A stretch of 64,000 nt of DNA from NCBI GenBank assembly GCA_019055375.1, contig JAHQIW010003641.1, forward strand, positions 1-64,000, in the 5' to 3' direction. Made by a program: the position numbers and the translations under genes. The stretch comes from Parelaphostrongylus tenuis (lineage: Eukaryota > Nematoda > Chromadorea > Rhabditida > Metastrongylidae). Of this stretch, positions 23,801-35,800 are shown one piece after another. Numbering within the stretch: the first letter of the stretch is position 1; every line of letters starts with the position of its first letter. The notes below the pieces were generated by a model that worked only from the letters and a program-made list of their open reading frames with translations, made no database searches and was not told the DNA's origin.

Positions 23801-26800
23801 TGAGGTTGAGGGGGAAGGGGTAGGGGGCGGTGGTCTAGTCTTTAATGATGCTTGGGACGGAGTTAATCCTCTTTACGGCGGAAATCAATCAACAAAGCCT
23901 CTGAGGAATGCCGCAGCCTGGCTATCACCGAGACTGCAACAGTACAAATGTGATCCAGGTCGTGATGTGTTGTAAAACATGTGAAGACGGGGAAACTTAG
24001 CGGTTAGCGATGTATCCCTCGAAGCAAGGGTGCAGGTTCGATCCCTTCCCCAACATTTCCTTGCAGTAGAACGCCTTAGAGTGGCTACCTCTTGGGCGCC
24101 GAAGAATTCGTCTCGACCAGCATTCTACACCCATGATAAGATCTTTGTGGAGGATGAATTAATGGAAACGAATCGAATGCATGAAGTGCTGTATCCACAT
24201 AGCAAATTGAGATGAAAGGCCGAGTAGGGAACATAAAGCATTTAAGTTTTTCTCTTTTTTCCACTCTTTTTTCTTTTTAACATCTCTATAGGATCTGAAA
24301 GAGCGCATGTGGCGCAGTGGTTAGAGGTGCTTTGCGTCGCACACGAGGTCAATGGTTCGATCTCGCGCTCATGGATCACCAAGCCAATCATCCCTCCGGG
24401 TTCGGTAAATTGGTACCAGGCTGGTCCCAGACTTGTCTGGGAAGATAAGCAGCACTGACTCAGTTCAGCGGGAGGCCACCGCGAGTCATTGTAAAGGCCA
24501 GATTTGCATTCAATCACCTCAAACGAAGTTAAAAATTGAAGTCGAATGCATGACGCATCCCTCAGGGATTGATCAACGCCGAGAGCTTTATCCTTTAGAG
24601 CTTCATGGGGTCTCAAAGTCAAAGTAGTGTTCTTCATCTTTGTTTTATTATTGAAGTGTCCATTTATGAGTAGTCGTTGTCAGGTATGCTCGTGGTGGAG
24701 GCAAACACCTGTCGTCGGGATGCCCTCGAGCAGGGTAATTTTTTCGATCATATTCTCTCGAAGCGATCGGGGTAAACTAGAAAACGCCGAGCTACTGCTA
24801 ATGCGATGAATGCTGCGATTGCTGACATGTAAGTTCTTATATTAACCCTTTTCCCGGGGATCTCCGAAAAGAGTAATCACGGGCGGCGAAGCCATCTCGG
24901 GGTCCAAGTTTCGCTTGTAACTCAGGATATTGTGATTATTATTGGAACCGACTATCTGTTAACCTCGGCACAGATCAAAGCAGTATTGTTCGTTGATAAG
25001 TTGAAGCGAGGTTGTTGATCTATCGAGTATCGCACAGTACAATAAAGTAATGGCTGACGTTCCGGTGGTTTCGCTTTCTTCAGAGCCTGGAAAGGCCATA
25101 TCGAATCGTAGTGCACTCAGTAAACTATCTCCTACTTCAATAGATGGCTTCATTCCATCATTCACCGCTTAACCCTTTGAGGACCAGCGTTGATAGGCAG
25201 ACGGCGTCGCGCCGTCGCTTTCCCACGGGACGCGACGCAGCCATTGTCTGTGCATGCTGTCTGGCTGTTTCTACCTGCTTTCCCACGGGGTGCGATCGCG
25301 CCATTACAGTAGCTGAGTGAGATTTGACTTCGTGCGGCACGGCACGAAAGGTGCCATTTGGTCCATAAAAACCTAATTTTTTTTAGTTCTTATTACCTTA
25401 TTATTTATATTATTCTTTATTTTTTAAAATTGATTATGTTTACTCTTTTCTTAACAACTTTTAGCAGTGTTATGATGTTACAAATGCGTATCGAATTGGT
25501 GAGTGATGTGCAAAATTTTGAACGTCGAACGGGATTTGAACCCACATCTCATCCTTTCGTGGACACGTCCTAACCATTGCATTGCTGGCGCTCGTTTTTC
25601 CATCACTCTTTCGGCAATACAATTGTATCGATCTATCATCAAGCAATTGTCAAAATTTTGGGGTCTGGCATATAAACCGATATCGGCATTAAAACAGTCG
25701 GCCGTCAGATATTGGATCTATTTGTGATCGACTAAAATTCTTTTTATTACCGGTTTTATTGGTAGTGCAATGGTTAGCTCACGCCCGCGGAAGAGATGAA
25801 TTGCGGGTTCAAATTCCGATCGGACGTTCAAAGTTTTGCACGTCGTCCAACAATATTGGATCTACATTCACCACTTCAAAAGTTCGACTTCTATAAACCT
25901 CGGCATTATCAATTGATATATGAAATGGAGGAAAACTTATCTTGATTAGCTGACGCGGGTTGATAAAACAGTTGTAGAAATTCGGCTGACGTTTCGGCGA
26001 CCGCCTTCTTCAGAGCCTGGACGTATATAGTATTAGTCTATTTGAATGATCGGATGGTCTTATTTATATGCTGCCTAGGTCACGTTAGAAGATCAAACGA
26101 AGAAAGGGCGCGAGATCTCGCGTGATGGTGACGCACTCGTCCTTCCGATTCATTCGGGGTTTGGGGCGTTTATCCCAAATGCCTCAAGAGTCTTGCGCGT
26201 GGACGTTTTGATTCCTGCGCCAGGATGTGACATCACATCAAGATGTTAAAGAACGAGCGGTCCGGCAAATGTGCCTCTGTGGTGTAGTGGTCAGGATACG
26301 CGTCCCCGGATAGGAATAAAAAATGGGTTCGATTCCCGCCTAAGGACGCGTTTTTTGCTCACCACTTAGTTGTTTTTAACTCTTACATTTATCAGTTCTC
26401 TTAGGAATATAGGAAACATCATAACAGTGCGAAATTCACTAGAAATACTATCAATTTCGAGTATTAGTAATCAGAATAGCTATCAGCTCAACTGGGTTTA
26501 TGAAGCGAAATCGCATACCCGATCAAAGCTGTCAAAGGTTGGTGGCTGATAGCTAACATTGAGATGTTAAAGAACGAGTGGTCGGGCAAATGTGCCTCTG
26601 TGGTGTAGTGGTCAGGATACGCGTCCCCGGATAGGATAAAACGTGGGTTCGATTCCCGCCTAAGGACGCGTTTTTGCTCACCACTCAATTCTCTCTTTCA
26701 TTTACTTCATTGGAGAAATGCTGCTGAACGTCGGGCATCAGGTGAGTTAGCGTGGGATTCATTATGGGAACAATACTTCCTTTTTATCAAAAGATTACTA

Positions 26801-29800
26801 CTCTTCTACTGTAATATGTCAACTTACTGTCTCGTTGTCATCCGTTTGTTTGCTGGTTTGATCACCTAAGTTCAAGGCTCTGAAGATAGCGTGAGTCATC
26901 GGAATGTCAGCCACTGTATTATTGTATCGTTCAGCATTACCGTATAATTATATTGTATCACTGGTATTCAATAGCACTGCTATTACCAACCTCGGAATTG
27001 CTTATGAGGAAAAAGCAGCTGATTCATTCAACTAAGCTGAGGTTAATAAATAGTTGGTTGGAAGAGTTGTTTTACGGTTATCTTCGAGAATTGTTTTTGA
27101 GGAACACTCTTAGTGATTTCCAATGAAAGATGCCGTGTATTTCGCTTTGTAACGAAGCATTTTGTTTCCTGTCAACTCCATCTTTTTGTTCTATACGATT
27201 TGTGTAAATCTTTGAGTAATTTTATGACTCTAATATTAATCCTTTCCTTCGAGTGCTTTATTAAGCCCCTGCTCAAATTTCAATAGATCCTTTCATTTTT
27301 ATTTGAGCCAACATGTCATGTGTTCTGGTAAGGGCTCCTGTACAGCCTGAGACACGTGTTTCGTCCTTACAGACTCATCAGCCGGGCAGAACCCGTCGTC
27401 TTTCGATCTTTTCATAGTCAGTTCTCTCGGGAGCGTTACACTCCTTCTAGAGAGTTATCGACGACGTACGTTTTACACTCTATGTCAAGCGAAATTTTCA
27501 CCTAACACAGAGTGTTTTCGCACTCGATTGCTAGCTGGCTGGTATTTCTATCATATTATACCTTTCCTTCGAGTGCTTTATTATAACCACGTGTATCGGG
27601 CTGTACAAGAGCCCTTACCAGACCACATGACATGTTGGCTTAAATAATAATGAAAGGATCTAATATTGATTTTGAAGGGTAAATGGGCGATTCTGTCTGA
27701 ATCAACTTGTCATCGCTGTGGTTCATGCCACGTATGTTAAAGTAGGAAAAGCGTACGTTGAGCACGTACTTGAACGAACTGGAGGTCTTACTGTCGACGA
27801 AATGGAACAGGTACTTAGAGACTATGATTTGCATTCCCTGATATTATTGCCCCTCTTGCAGATCTACGAGGTTCTGTGGGAATGGTTGAGCAGAGTTCCT
27901 CTATATGATAAAGAAGAACTGCAACATATCCGTGATTGGGGCAAAGACTTCCTCAGGAAGGCGGTTATAGACCGCCTGACCGGTTCAGTGAGTATCTTTA
28001 TTGATATTTATTCCATGCTGAGGGCATAGAGCTTGATGTTGATAATAACCTTAGAGATGCGCCACGCACTTCATTAACCCTTTGGAGACCACGTGGTGCA
28101 AAACACAACATACCGCGCGACGTCGCGTCGCACTCAGCTACTGTAATGGAGGCGTTACGTCTCGAATCAATGTCAGGTGGGCAGCATTTACAGGCGCAAT
28201 CGATGTACAGATGCTGCCTGCTTGCCAATGCCACGCGAGCGACAATGTAGATGTGATGGAGCGGATATATGACTAATAACTGGAATGGGGGAAGGGGAGG
28301 AGGGGGGGGGGGGGGTGGCCAAGTGGTTAAAGATATTCGGCGCGGGTTCGATTCCCCCATTTACCTCAGCCTAGCTAATCTCAAGACTGCAAAGAGAGGT
28401 GTCCAATCAAGATTCGACGATGTTCAGGAAGGCGCAGTCGTTAGGGATGCTATGAAAGGGACTGATCCAGCGATACATCAATTCACTGTTTTTTCTTACC
28501 AGACGAAATCTGAACCATTTTTTTCTCTATGAAGTCATGAGGGTTTGAGTTTCTCGGGAAACCAAGCCAGCAACCACATTTGTATTACATGACATCTGTA
28601 ACCCTTGTACGGCTAACCGCCTGTGGACGTGTAGAAATACATATATCTATAGGCGCGTGTGGCCCAGTGGTTGTACATGCTCTGCGACACACCCTGGCAA
28701 TGGTTCGGTCCCGTGCCCAAGGTGTTCACGAAGCCCCCCATTCTTACGAAGTTGGCGTATTGGTACGAGACTTGTCTGCGAGGATAGCAGGAAAGATTCG
28801 ATACATCGGTAAGTTGCCGCGTGTCCTTCTGATGGTCAGATATGCATCTAATCATTTTAAACGATGCTCGATGAAGTCGGTTGCATACGTATCCCTCAAG
28901 AGTTCATCAACGCCAAGGGCTTTATCTACATATATGTATATATGTAAGCATTCATATGCATATACATATATATGTGTATTTGCATGTATATATGTATGTA
29001 TCTATGTGTACGTGTGTATTTGCACATGTATATGCACGTATATATGCGTGTATGTGCCTATGGACACACGTATATACAGATGTCTGCACACATATGTACA
29101 AAAACATATACATATATACACATATATACACATACTTTAGATTTATGACATGGCTGTAGTGAATTTCCCAAAATCCTATCCGACTTTGTCGACACTGCGG
29201 AATTGTATGATGAATGTGCAGGAGTATGGCCGAGAAAAATTGGTCAACACATTAATCCATGAAGTGGAATCGAAGCTTCTGCATATAGGTTAGTCCGTCT
29301 TACTTTTGACTGCCAGTGTTTTATTTGATACTTGAGCGGCCCGTCTTCACTGATGGTGCGAACCCCAGCACAGGGAAGCTGTGCTGGTTTAGCTGTTGTG
29401 TTCCCTGGAGCCTCGTGGTAAGTCTGAGTAAGGCTTCCTCAGATTACCACCACATTAGAGCATTCACCGGCCCGTGTGGATCAGAGGGAGGTCGCCACAT
29501 TGCGACTAGTAGCTGTCAAGGCGGCTGTCATTCCTGGTACGGTTTAATCTTAGCCGGGCTTTCCCGGTGGAAACGTCGGACTCTTTTTATGTTGGGTGGT
29601 GAACTGTACTTCGCAGTTCGACACCCAGGAACACTTCCCAGCAAAGATATGGATTTCGAATAGGTAGAAGCAGAGCGGTGGCCTTGCTGGTGTAGCGGTA
29701 GGACGTGCCTCCAGTGTGGGTGAAATACAAGTTGAATCTCTCCGGAGATCGAAAGTTTCGTATATTATACAGCTTGTTTTATTCTGTCTTCTGTTCCCAA

Positions 29801-32800
29801 TTCTGCTTGGATTCAACTATATACGAGTTCTTTTTTCAGCTGTGGATACACCAGCAATTTTAAATGGCTACTCACTTTGCGTCGAATCACTTCGTGAAGT
29901 GGATCCGTCCTGTGTGATTATGCATCGAGTTTGCAAAGTTATCAAAGAGTATCTGAAGTGAATCCAATCGCAGCGATTATCTATTTATGGTTTTTTTCTA
30001 CATTTCAGAAAAGAATTAGTCCTCTTTCTTTTTGTAGGAAACGTCCAGATACAGTTCGACAAATAATCAATTACATCACTTCTGAAAAACGTGACGATCT
30101 TGCGGCACACTTGGTAAATTATCCTTCTATTCGTTCATTTGCTAAATCGTAGCTCCAAGGCTTGCGTTGTCATTATGGCCCCAACTGAACCCTTATTTCT
30201 TTGTTAACCCTTATGAGAATCCATTGATTGGTACATTTCGTACCAGACCGCGCCACATCGTATCTCACTCAGCTACTGTAATGGCGGCGTCGCGCCTCGT
30301 GGGAAAGCAAGCGCAGATAGCCGCACATGCATGCACGAACATGCTAATGTCGTATGCCTCCGACTACCGCGTAAGCGACGGCGCGACGTCGCCTGCATAG
30401 CAGCGATGGTCCGCAACAGGTCATAAGCGGGTTCACTATCATGTCCATCGTCGGTGCGAATAGGCAAAATTTCTTCGTCGCAGAGTTCTTTTTATTTTAA
30501 AATATTCTTCAAAGCAATACAAAGTCATCCAGAACTGCTATAGATTTCGTTTATCAATTAAACTATGGTGAATGAATAATTGGTAATATTTGAATATCTG
30601 GCATCTAGCCTAATAATGCTGAGTTCTATGCAGAACATTGAACCTCGAGTGGGAGCTGAATCTGCAACTGATCCTTTCCGGGTTTGCTCCTAACAGAATC
30701 GATATCTTTGTGTCGCAGAAAGGTGATAACAAAATGGAGCTTTCGGTTAAGCAGGTTAGCTCGGACACTTGAAAAGAATTAGCTGTGGGTTTAACTCCTG
30801 CTCGAGGTTTAAAATCTCGCTCATCACTTGATATCATTGGACAAGTGGTCATGACGTCATGTCACTGCTAAGAAAGTGATTAAAAATCGATTTTTTGTTG
30901 ATTTACAGTCCATCAGTTTCTTTTTTTAGGCCAACAGATGCGGTACAATTGTCGACGAGGACGAACTTGCTGGAGCTAATGATGATTTCTTGCCCGAGGC
31001 GATGAATTTATCACAATGGCGGCAGTGGGTCCCTGATCCGATCGATGTAACTCCTGGTATGTTATTCCAAAAAGAAACCGAATTGTCAGTAGTGTGAGTG
31101 AAAAATTTACTCATCGGCTGCTTTTAAGTTTCGCTGTAAATGTTCAGTTTAGTTTGTGAGAGTGTTCAGAGCCTTTTCGAAGTGTGTACGTCGAAGCCAT
31201 TCGCACGTTTCAGCGGTGTCACCCGATTCATCAGTGTCCCACGCTCCATAATAAACCCTACTTTATAGCCGGAATGGGGAGACGTTGCGATCTCAACATG
31301 TTATATTGTGTCATCACCATTTTCTTCAGGCAATCGATTACGGCTGATAGTGAATACGTAGAAATCCATCATATCGACTGTTTTAAACCTTGCCTTAAAC
31401 ATTCAATCTAGTTTGAAACAACATGGTACGTGTATCTCTGACATACCAACCTTGAAAAGGCTCTGAACTTTATCACGGACAATACTGGATGTTAAAAGCG
31501 AGGTTTGAAAACAGTGGACGAGATGAATTTCTGCCTATTCACTACCAGCCGTAATTTATCGACTGAAAAAATGGTTATAACTTAATATCACGTGGTATTA
31601 TCGTGACGTCATCGCGGCTCAAAAGTATGGCTTAGTGTGGGGCGTGGGCCACTGATGAAGCGGGCGATACCGCGGAAACATACGAATGCCTCCGATACAG
31701 CGACCTCGGAAAGATTCTAAACATTCTTACATACTATTGTGAGTGATGTAGTTCCTGCAAATAATCCACAGTTCCACCCATGCCGAGGGCGTGTGCTACC
31801 ACTACACCACCGACGCCACCGCTACCCTAACACTCATTGTTCAACATCTCACTGTCATAGCTATTACCTACTAACTGTTAGCAGGTTTGGTCGGGTGGGC
31901 ATATATCGCTTTCTGAAGCCCGTTAAGCTGACAGCCGTTCTTCCCATGCAATACTCAGGATTACTTATGTTTTGGCTGCTTTTTTTCGCAGTGCTATGAT
32001 GATTCAAATATGCTCAGGAGATTTGAGTGGTGCGAAGAGATTTGTTGAAGCGCGGGTTCAACTCCCGTCTGAGAGTCGAATTTTGCTGACTTCTCAAGTC
32101 TCTTAGGTATATTTGGGACATCTTAGCACTGCTAAAAAGCAGTCAAACATAAGATAGTCCTGAATTCACTGTGTTTTTTCTCTCGTTAACCCAAAAGGGG
32201 TTGATATTGTACCACTTATATCATGCATGGGGCAGTTTCGGTGTTTCACTCTTCTCCAGAACCTGCAAAGATCAGGCTGTTCCTAAGCCCAGTCAAGCAA
32301 ACACTTCCAGTAATCCATTAAGAAAAATCACTAGGCCTAGATTACAATCGCATCAAAACAAAGCGACTTATCTACGTACTTACCGCTTTTTGTAAGTTCT
32401 CTACTGAGTTGTTTAAGTGTAGACCGCCGAGCAGCGATCACTTGGGCTGCGAATGGATTTCGCACATCAGAATAAAAGTCTAATCTACTTGTTCAAGTTC
32501 GAATCCATAGAATTCATCCAGAATGCTTTGGTAATCTTAGGCGTCCCTTTTTTGTATTCCCGCGTGAGGATGGTGGCTTCTACTTTAAATTCCTCTCCGA
32601 TCCTTTTTATTGTGTGCTTGTATCCTTAGGATTTGGTTTAGCTTCAGCTTGTCCATTACGTGTTTCTTTTTTGGTGGAGTTTCTAACTCTAGTCTGGGGA
32701 CTGGAGCACCCACACAGGATTGGCAAAGACGAGAAGGGGTAAGTGCCGGACTGACGAATCGCAAGATCGAAACACGTGTAGCGGCTCTTTGAGTCATCCC

Positions 32801-35800
32801 TCTTTGACAGACCACTGACATGCGTGCTCAAAAAATGATTGTCAGCATTTTTTTCTTGTTCACGTCGTTTTTCATCTCAGCAAGAAAAACTGTGAATGAA
32901 TGAACATGCCGAGGTTGATGGAGAGTCGAACTTGCGAATTTCTATTGCAAATTGTCAAATATTCTGAGTCTTTAGGTACTCAACAACATACTTTTGCTCA
33001 TCTTATCGATTTTTGTTGAACTTTTCAGGTGAGAGTGGTCGCTTTCGACAGGCAGCAGACGTTTTTAATATGCTTGTATCTGTGTACGGGAGTAAGGATA
33101 TGTTTGTAAAAGAGTATCGTCAGTTGCTCGCGGAAAGACTTACAAGTAGTAACACCAAGGATGTGAGTAATCTTATCTCACAATGTTCTTCTACTCCTGA
33201 ATGTATCACTGTCAAATTTCATTTCAAATCTCTTTATCCTTTCGGAACCGTGAACCCACGGCCTCTGCGTCTCCAACTGGCAACTCCGGACGGTCTGCCC
33301 CGCTTTCTCTGCATCTCTAACCTTCACAAGACATTGTTAGGCGCATCACAGCTTTGTCAGATGAACAGCCCGCTATTGCTGGACGCAACACGCGGGGTTG
33401 GAGATGCGGAGGAGGTGGAGCAGACCGTCCAGAATTGCCACTTCTAGATGCAGAGCCCGTGGGTCCGCGATCCCGAAAAGGTTAATATTCATACGACCCT
33501 TCCACATTTCACTGTGCGAATCCCGGCACTTCTTTCATTCGATTCGTTTCTTCGCTTTCATCTTCCACAAAGGGCTTCAAATACTCCACGTGTCACTGCG
33601 TGCTGCTGTTCGAGGATTTCGCCTTTTCTATGAGTTTGTAGAATACTGGCCGCAAGGATTCTTCTTGTCAGTCTCAGAGATAGCCGAGCTGAAGCGTTCC
33701 CTAAGGCGCTCGTTAAGTGATTCCAAGAGATTGTGGAACAAAAGATCGAACAAGCGCCTTACTTCCGCATTTGCTTCTGATACACTGTGTCATCATCACG
33801 CTACCCTTATTCACATTAACAGTGTAAACTTTTTCAGCCGATTTTTGAGCGGCGGTATTTGGATCTGCTCAAACTTCGCTTTAATGAAGGTGAACTGCAA
33901 CAATGCGAAGTCATGCTGAAGGACATCCGAGATAGTCAACGAATCGACAGAACTGCCTTGGGAAAAAAGGTATGTTGATCGTAGGAACGACTTCCTAGGA
34001 CCACTATTTCTTGTTTAAAAGATTTCTAACATCCGGTAGAGACCACTTTTTAGTGTGTTCCAGTATCTGCTTGCATAATATCTGCCCATTTTTGGCCGAA
34101 AATCGACTCAGAAACGGTTGCGGTGGGTTAAATATTTCCATTTTCATTTGTGTAAATGTGATAATTTTGATTGTTATACGTATAACAGTCAGAATTCTTT
34201 TCATTTGACTGCCCTTTTTGTAGTGGTATGATGTTTATGGTATACCCTCTAATGTGGAGTTCTGTGCAAAAACATTTGCGTCAGCCGAGATTTGAACCCA
34301 GATCTCACTCTTTCCGGAAGCTATGCTAAGAAAAGAGATGAAGAAAGAGTGAGATCTGGGTTCGAATCCCGGCTCACGCAAATATTTTTGCACAGCAGTC
34401 CACATTATCGGGTGTTTTATACGTATGCTTGAACGATCCGTCATCGTACTTTATTGTGTGGATCCCAATACTTCTAACATTTGATTCGTTTTCTCGTATA
34501 CATCCTCCACAAGTCTCTTAACTTTTCGCATGTTCAGCACGAATTTGAGACTTTACGACAGTTCCGACTCTCGTCTTTTTAGTGATCACCGTACAGTGTT
34601 GGTTGAGCAAATCTTGCAATGTCAGAGGTACCCAAGCTAGAGAGTTGGTTAGGGCGTTCGTCGATTAATTACGAGGATATTAGGAGATAGGATTGAACCA
34701 AAGCCTTGCTCCCTTAGCCTATGTCACTAGCAACTCGGCCACAGCCATCTTCATTACATTCTAATCATTGATATCGGTTATTGTTAGGCAAATGGCGCAG
34801 TTCTGTTAGGCGCGATTAGTCTGCAAGTATTGCATATTTGATCACTGCTATGAAGCCATCTGAACCAGGAACTTACTTGCTGCTTTCGGACTTTTTGTAT
34901 AGAAACTGAGTTGTGAACTCGACTCTGAGCGAAAATGTGAGAATTGGTGTTTGATGTAAACGAAAAGCGGAAGCGGCGACAGTGGCCGGATGGTCTAGGG
35001 GTATGATTCTCGCTTCGGGTGCGAGAGGTCCCGGGTTCGAATCCGGTTCGGCCCAACTTTTGTATGGAGACCAGGTGCTTTCAGTTGCTCTTATAAGCGT
35101 GAATATTTTGAAGTCTGTGCTTGAACTCTCGAAACGAAGCCCATTCTCGCTTTTCTGTCGCTGCAGACGACGCCTTCCATAAGTACCTGACTACGGACTC
35201 AATCGTTTTAGCGCCACAAGATTGTTAATGGTGTTCGAGTCAAAGCAATAAAGGAAACACTGCCAGTGTTTGATGGATCTAGATACGATCTTCACTTTGG
35301 ATCTAAGAGGTCCCGGGTTCGAAGCCCGGTTCCTCTCGACTTCTGAATATAAGTCAGCATCCTGAAATCGTTCTGATGAACAAAATTGTGGGGAAACTTA
35401 TGCTTCAAAACCTTCGTGACAACACCTAATTCCTCTCTTATCCGCATCCTTGGACGCTTTTTTGAAATTTTACGGACTCAGCGGTTTTCAGTTCTTTGGT
35501 GAGCCGCAATTTCTATAAGCTCTAGCGCTATTATTTCTGTATGCCCAGTTTTCTAATCTTACAGTTGTCAGGAATTTCCGCCAGCTCTCGAAGAAGCTCT
35601 TGTAGAGTATGAGAAAGCGTTCATGGATCATAAGGAGTCTCGACGTCTGCAATGGATGAGAGGCGTTGGGTGAGCACTCAAACTTACTGAGAAATTTGTA
35701 TTTTTCGCTTTGTGTGTATACTTTCAATGATAAGCTAAAACGAGATTGGTAAAAGAATACTTAGAGCTGTAAAACAATACGTAAGACTACTTCATTTTTC

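Noticed and set aside
28580..29159. Long open frames of 92-186 codons rich in Tyr, Ile, Cys and His
   Set aside because: They are translations of a TATG/TACA microsatellite and a SINE-B copy; no splice context, and apc-2 exons flank them.
33013..33447. Open frame continuing 95 codons past apc-2 exon 33029-33162
   Set aside because: A strong GTGAGT donor at 33163 and the APC2 alignment end the exon; the rest is repeat sequence.
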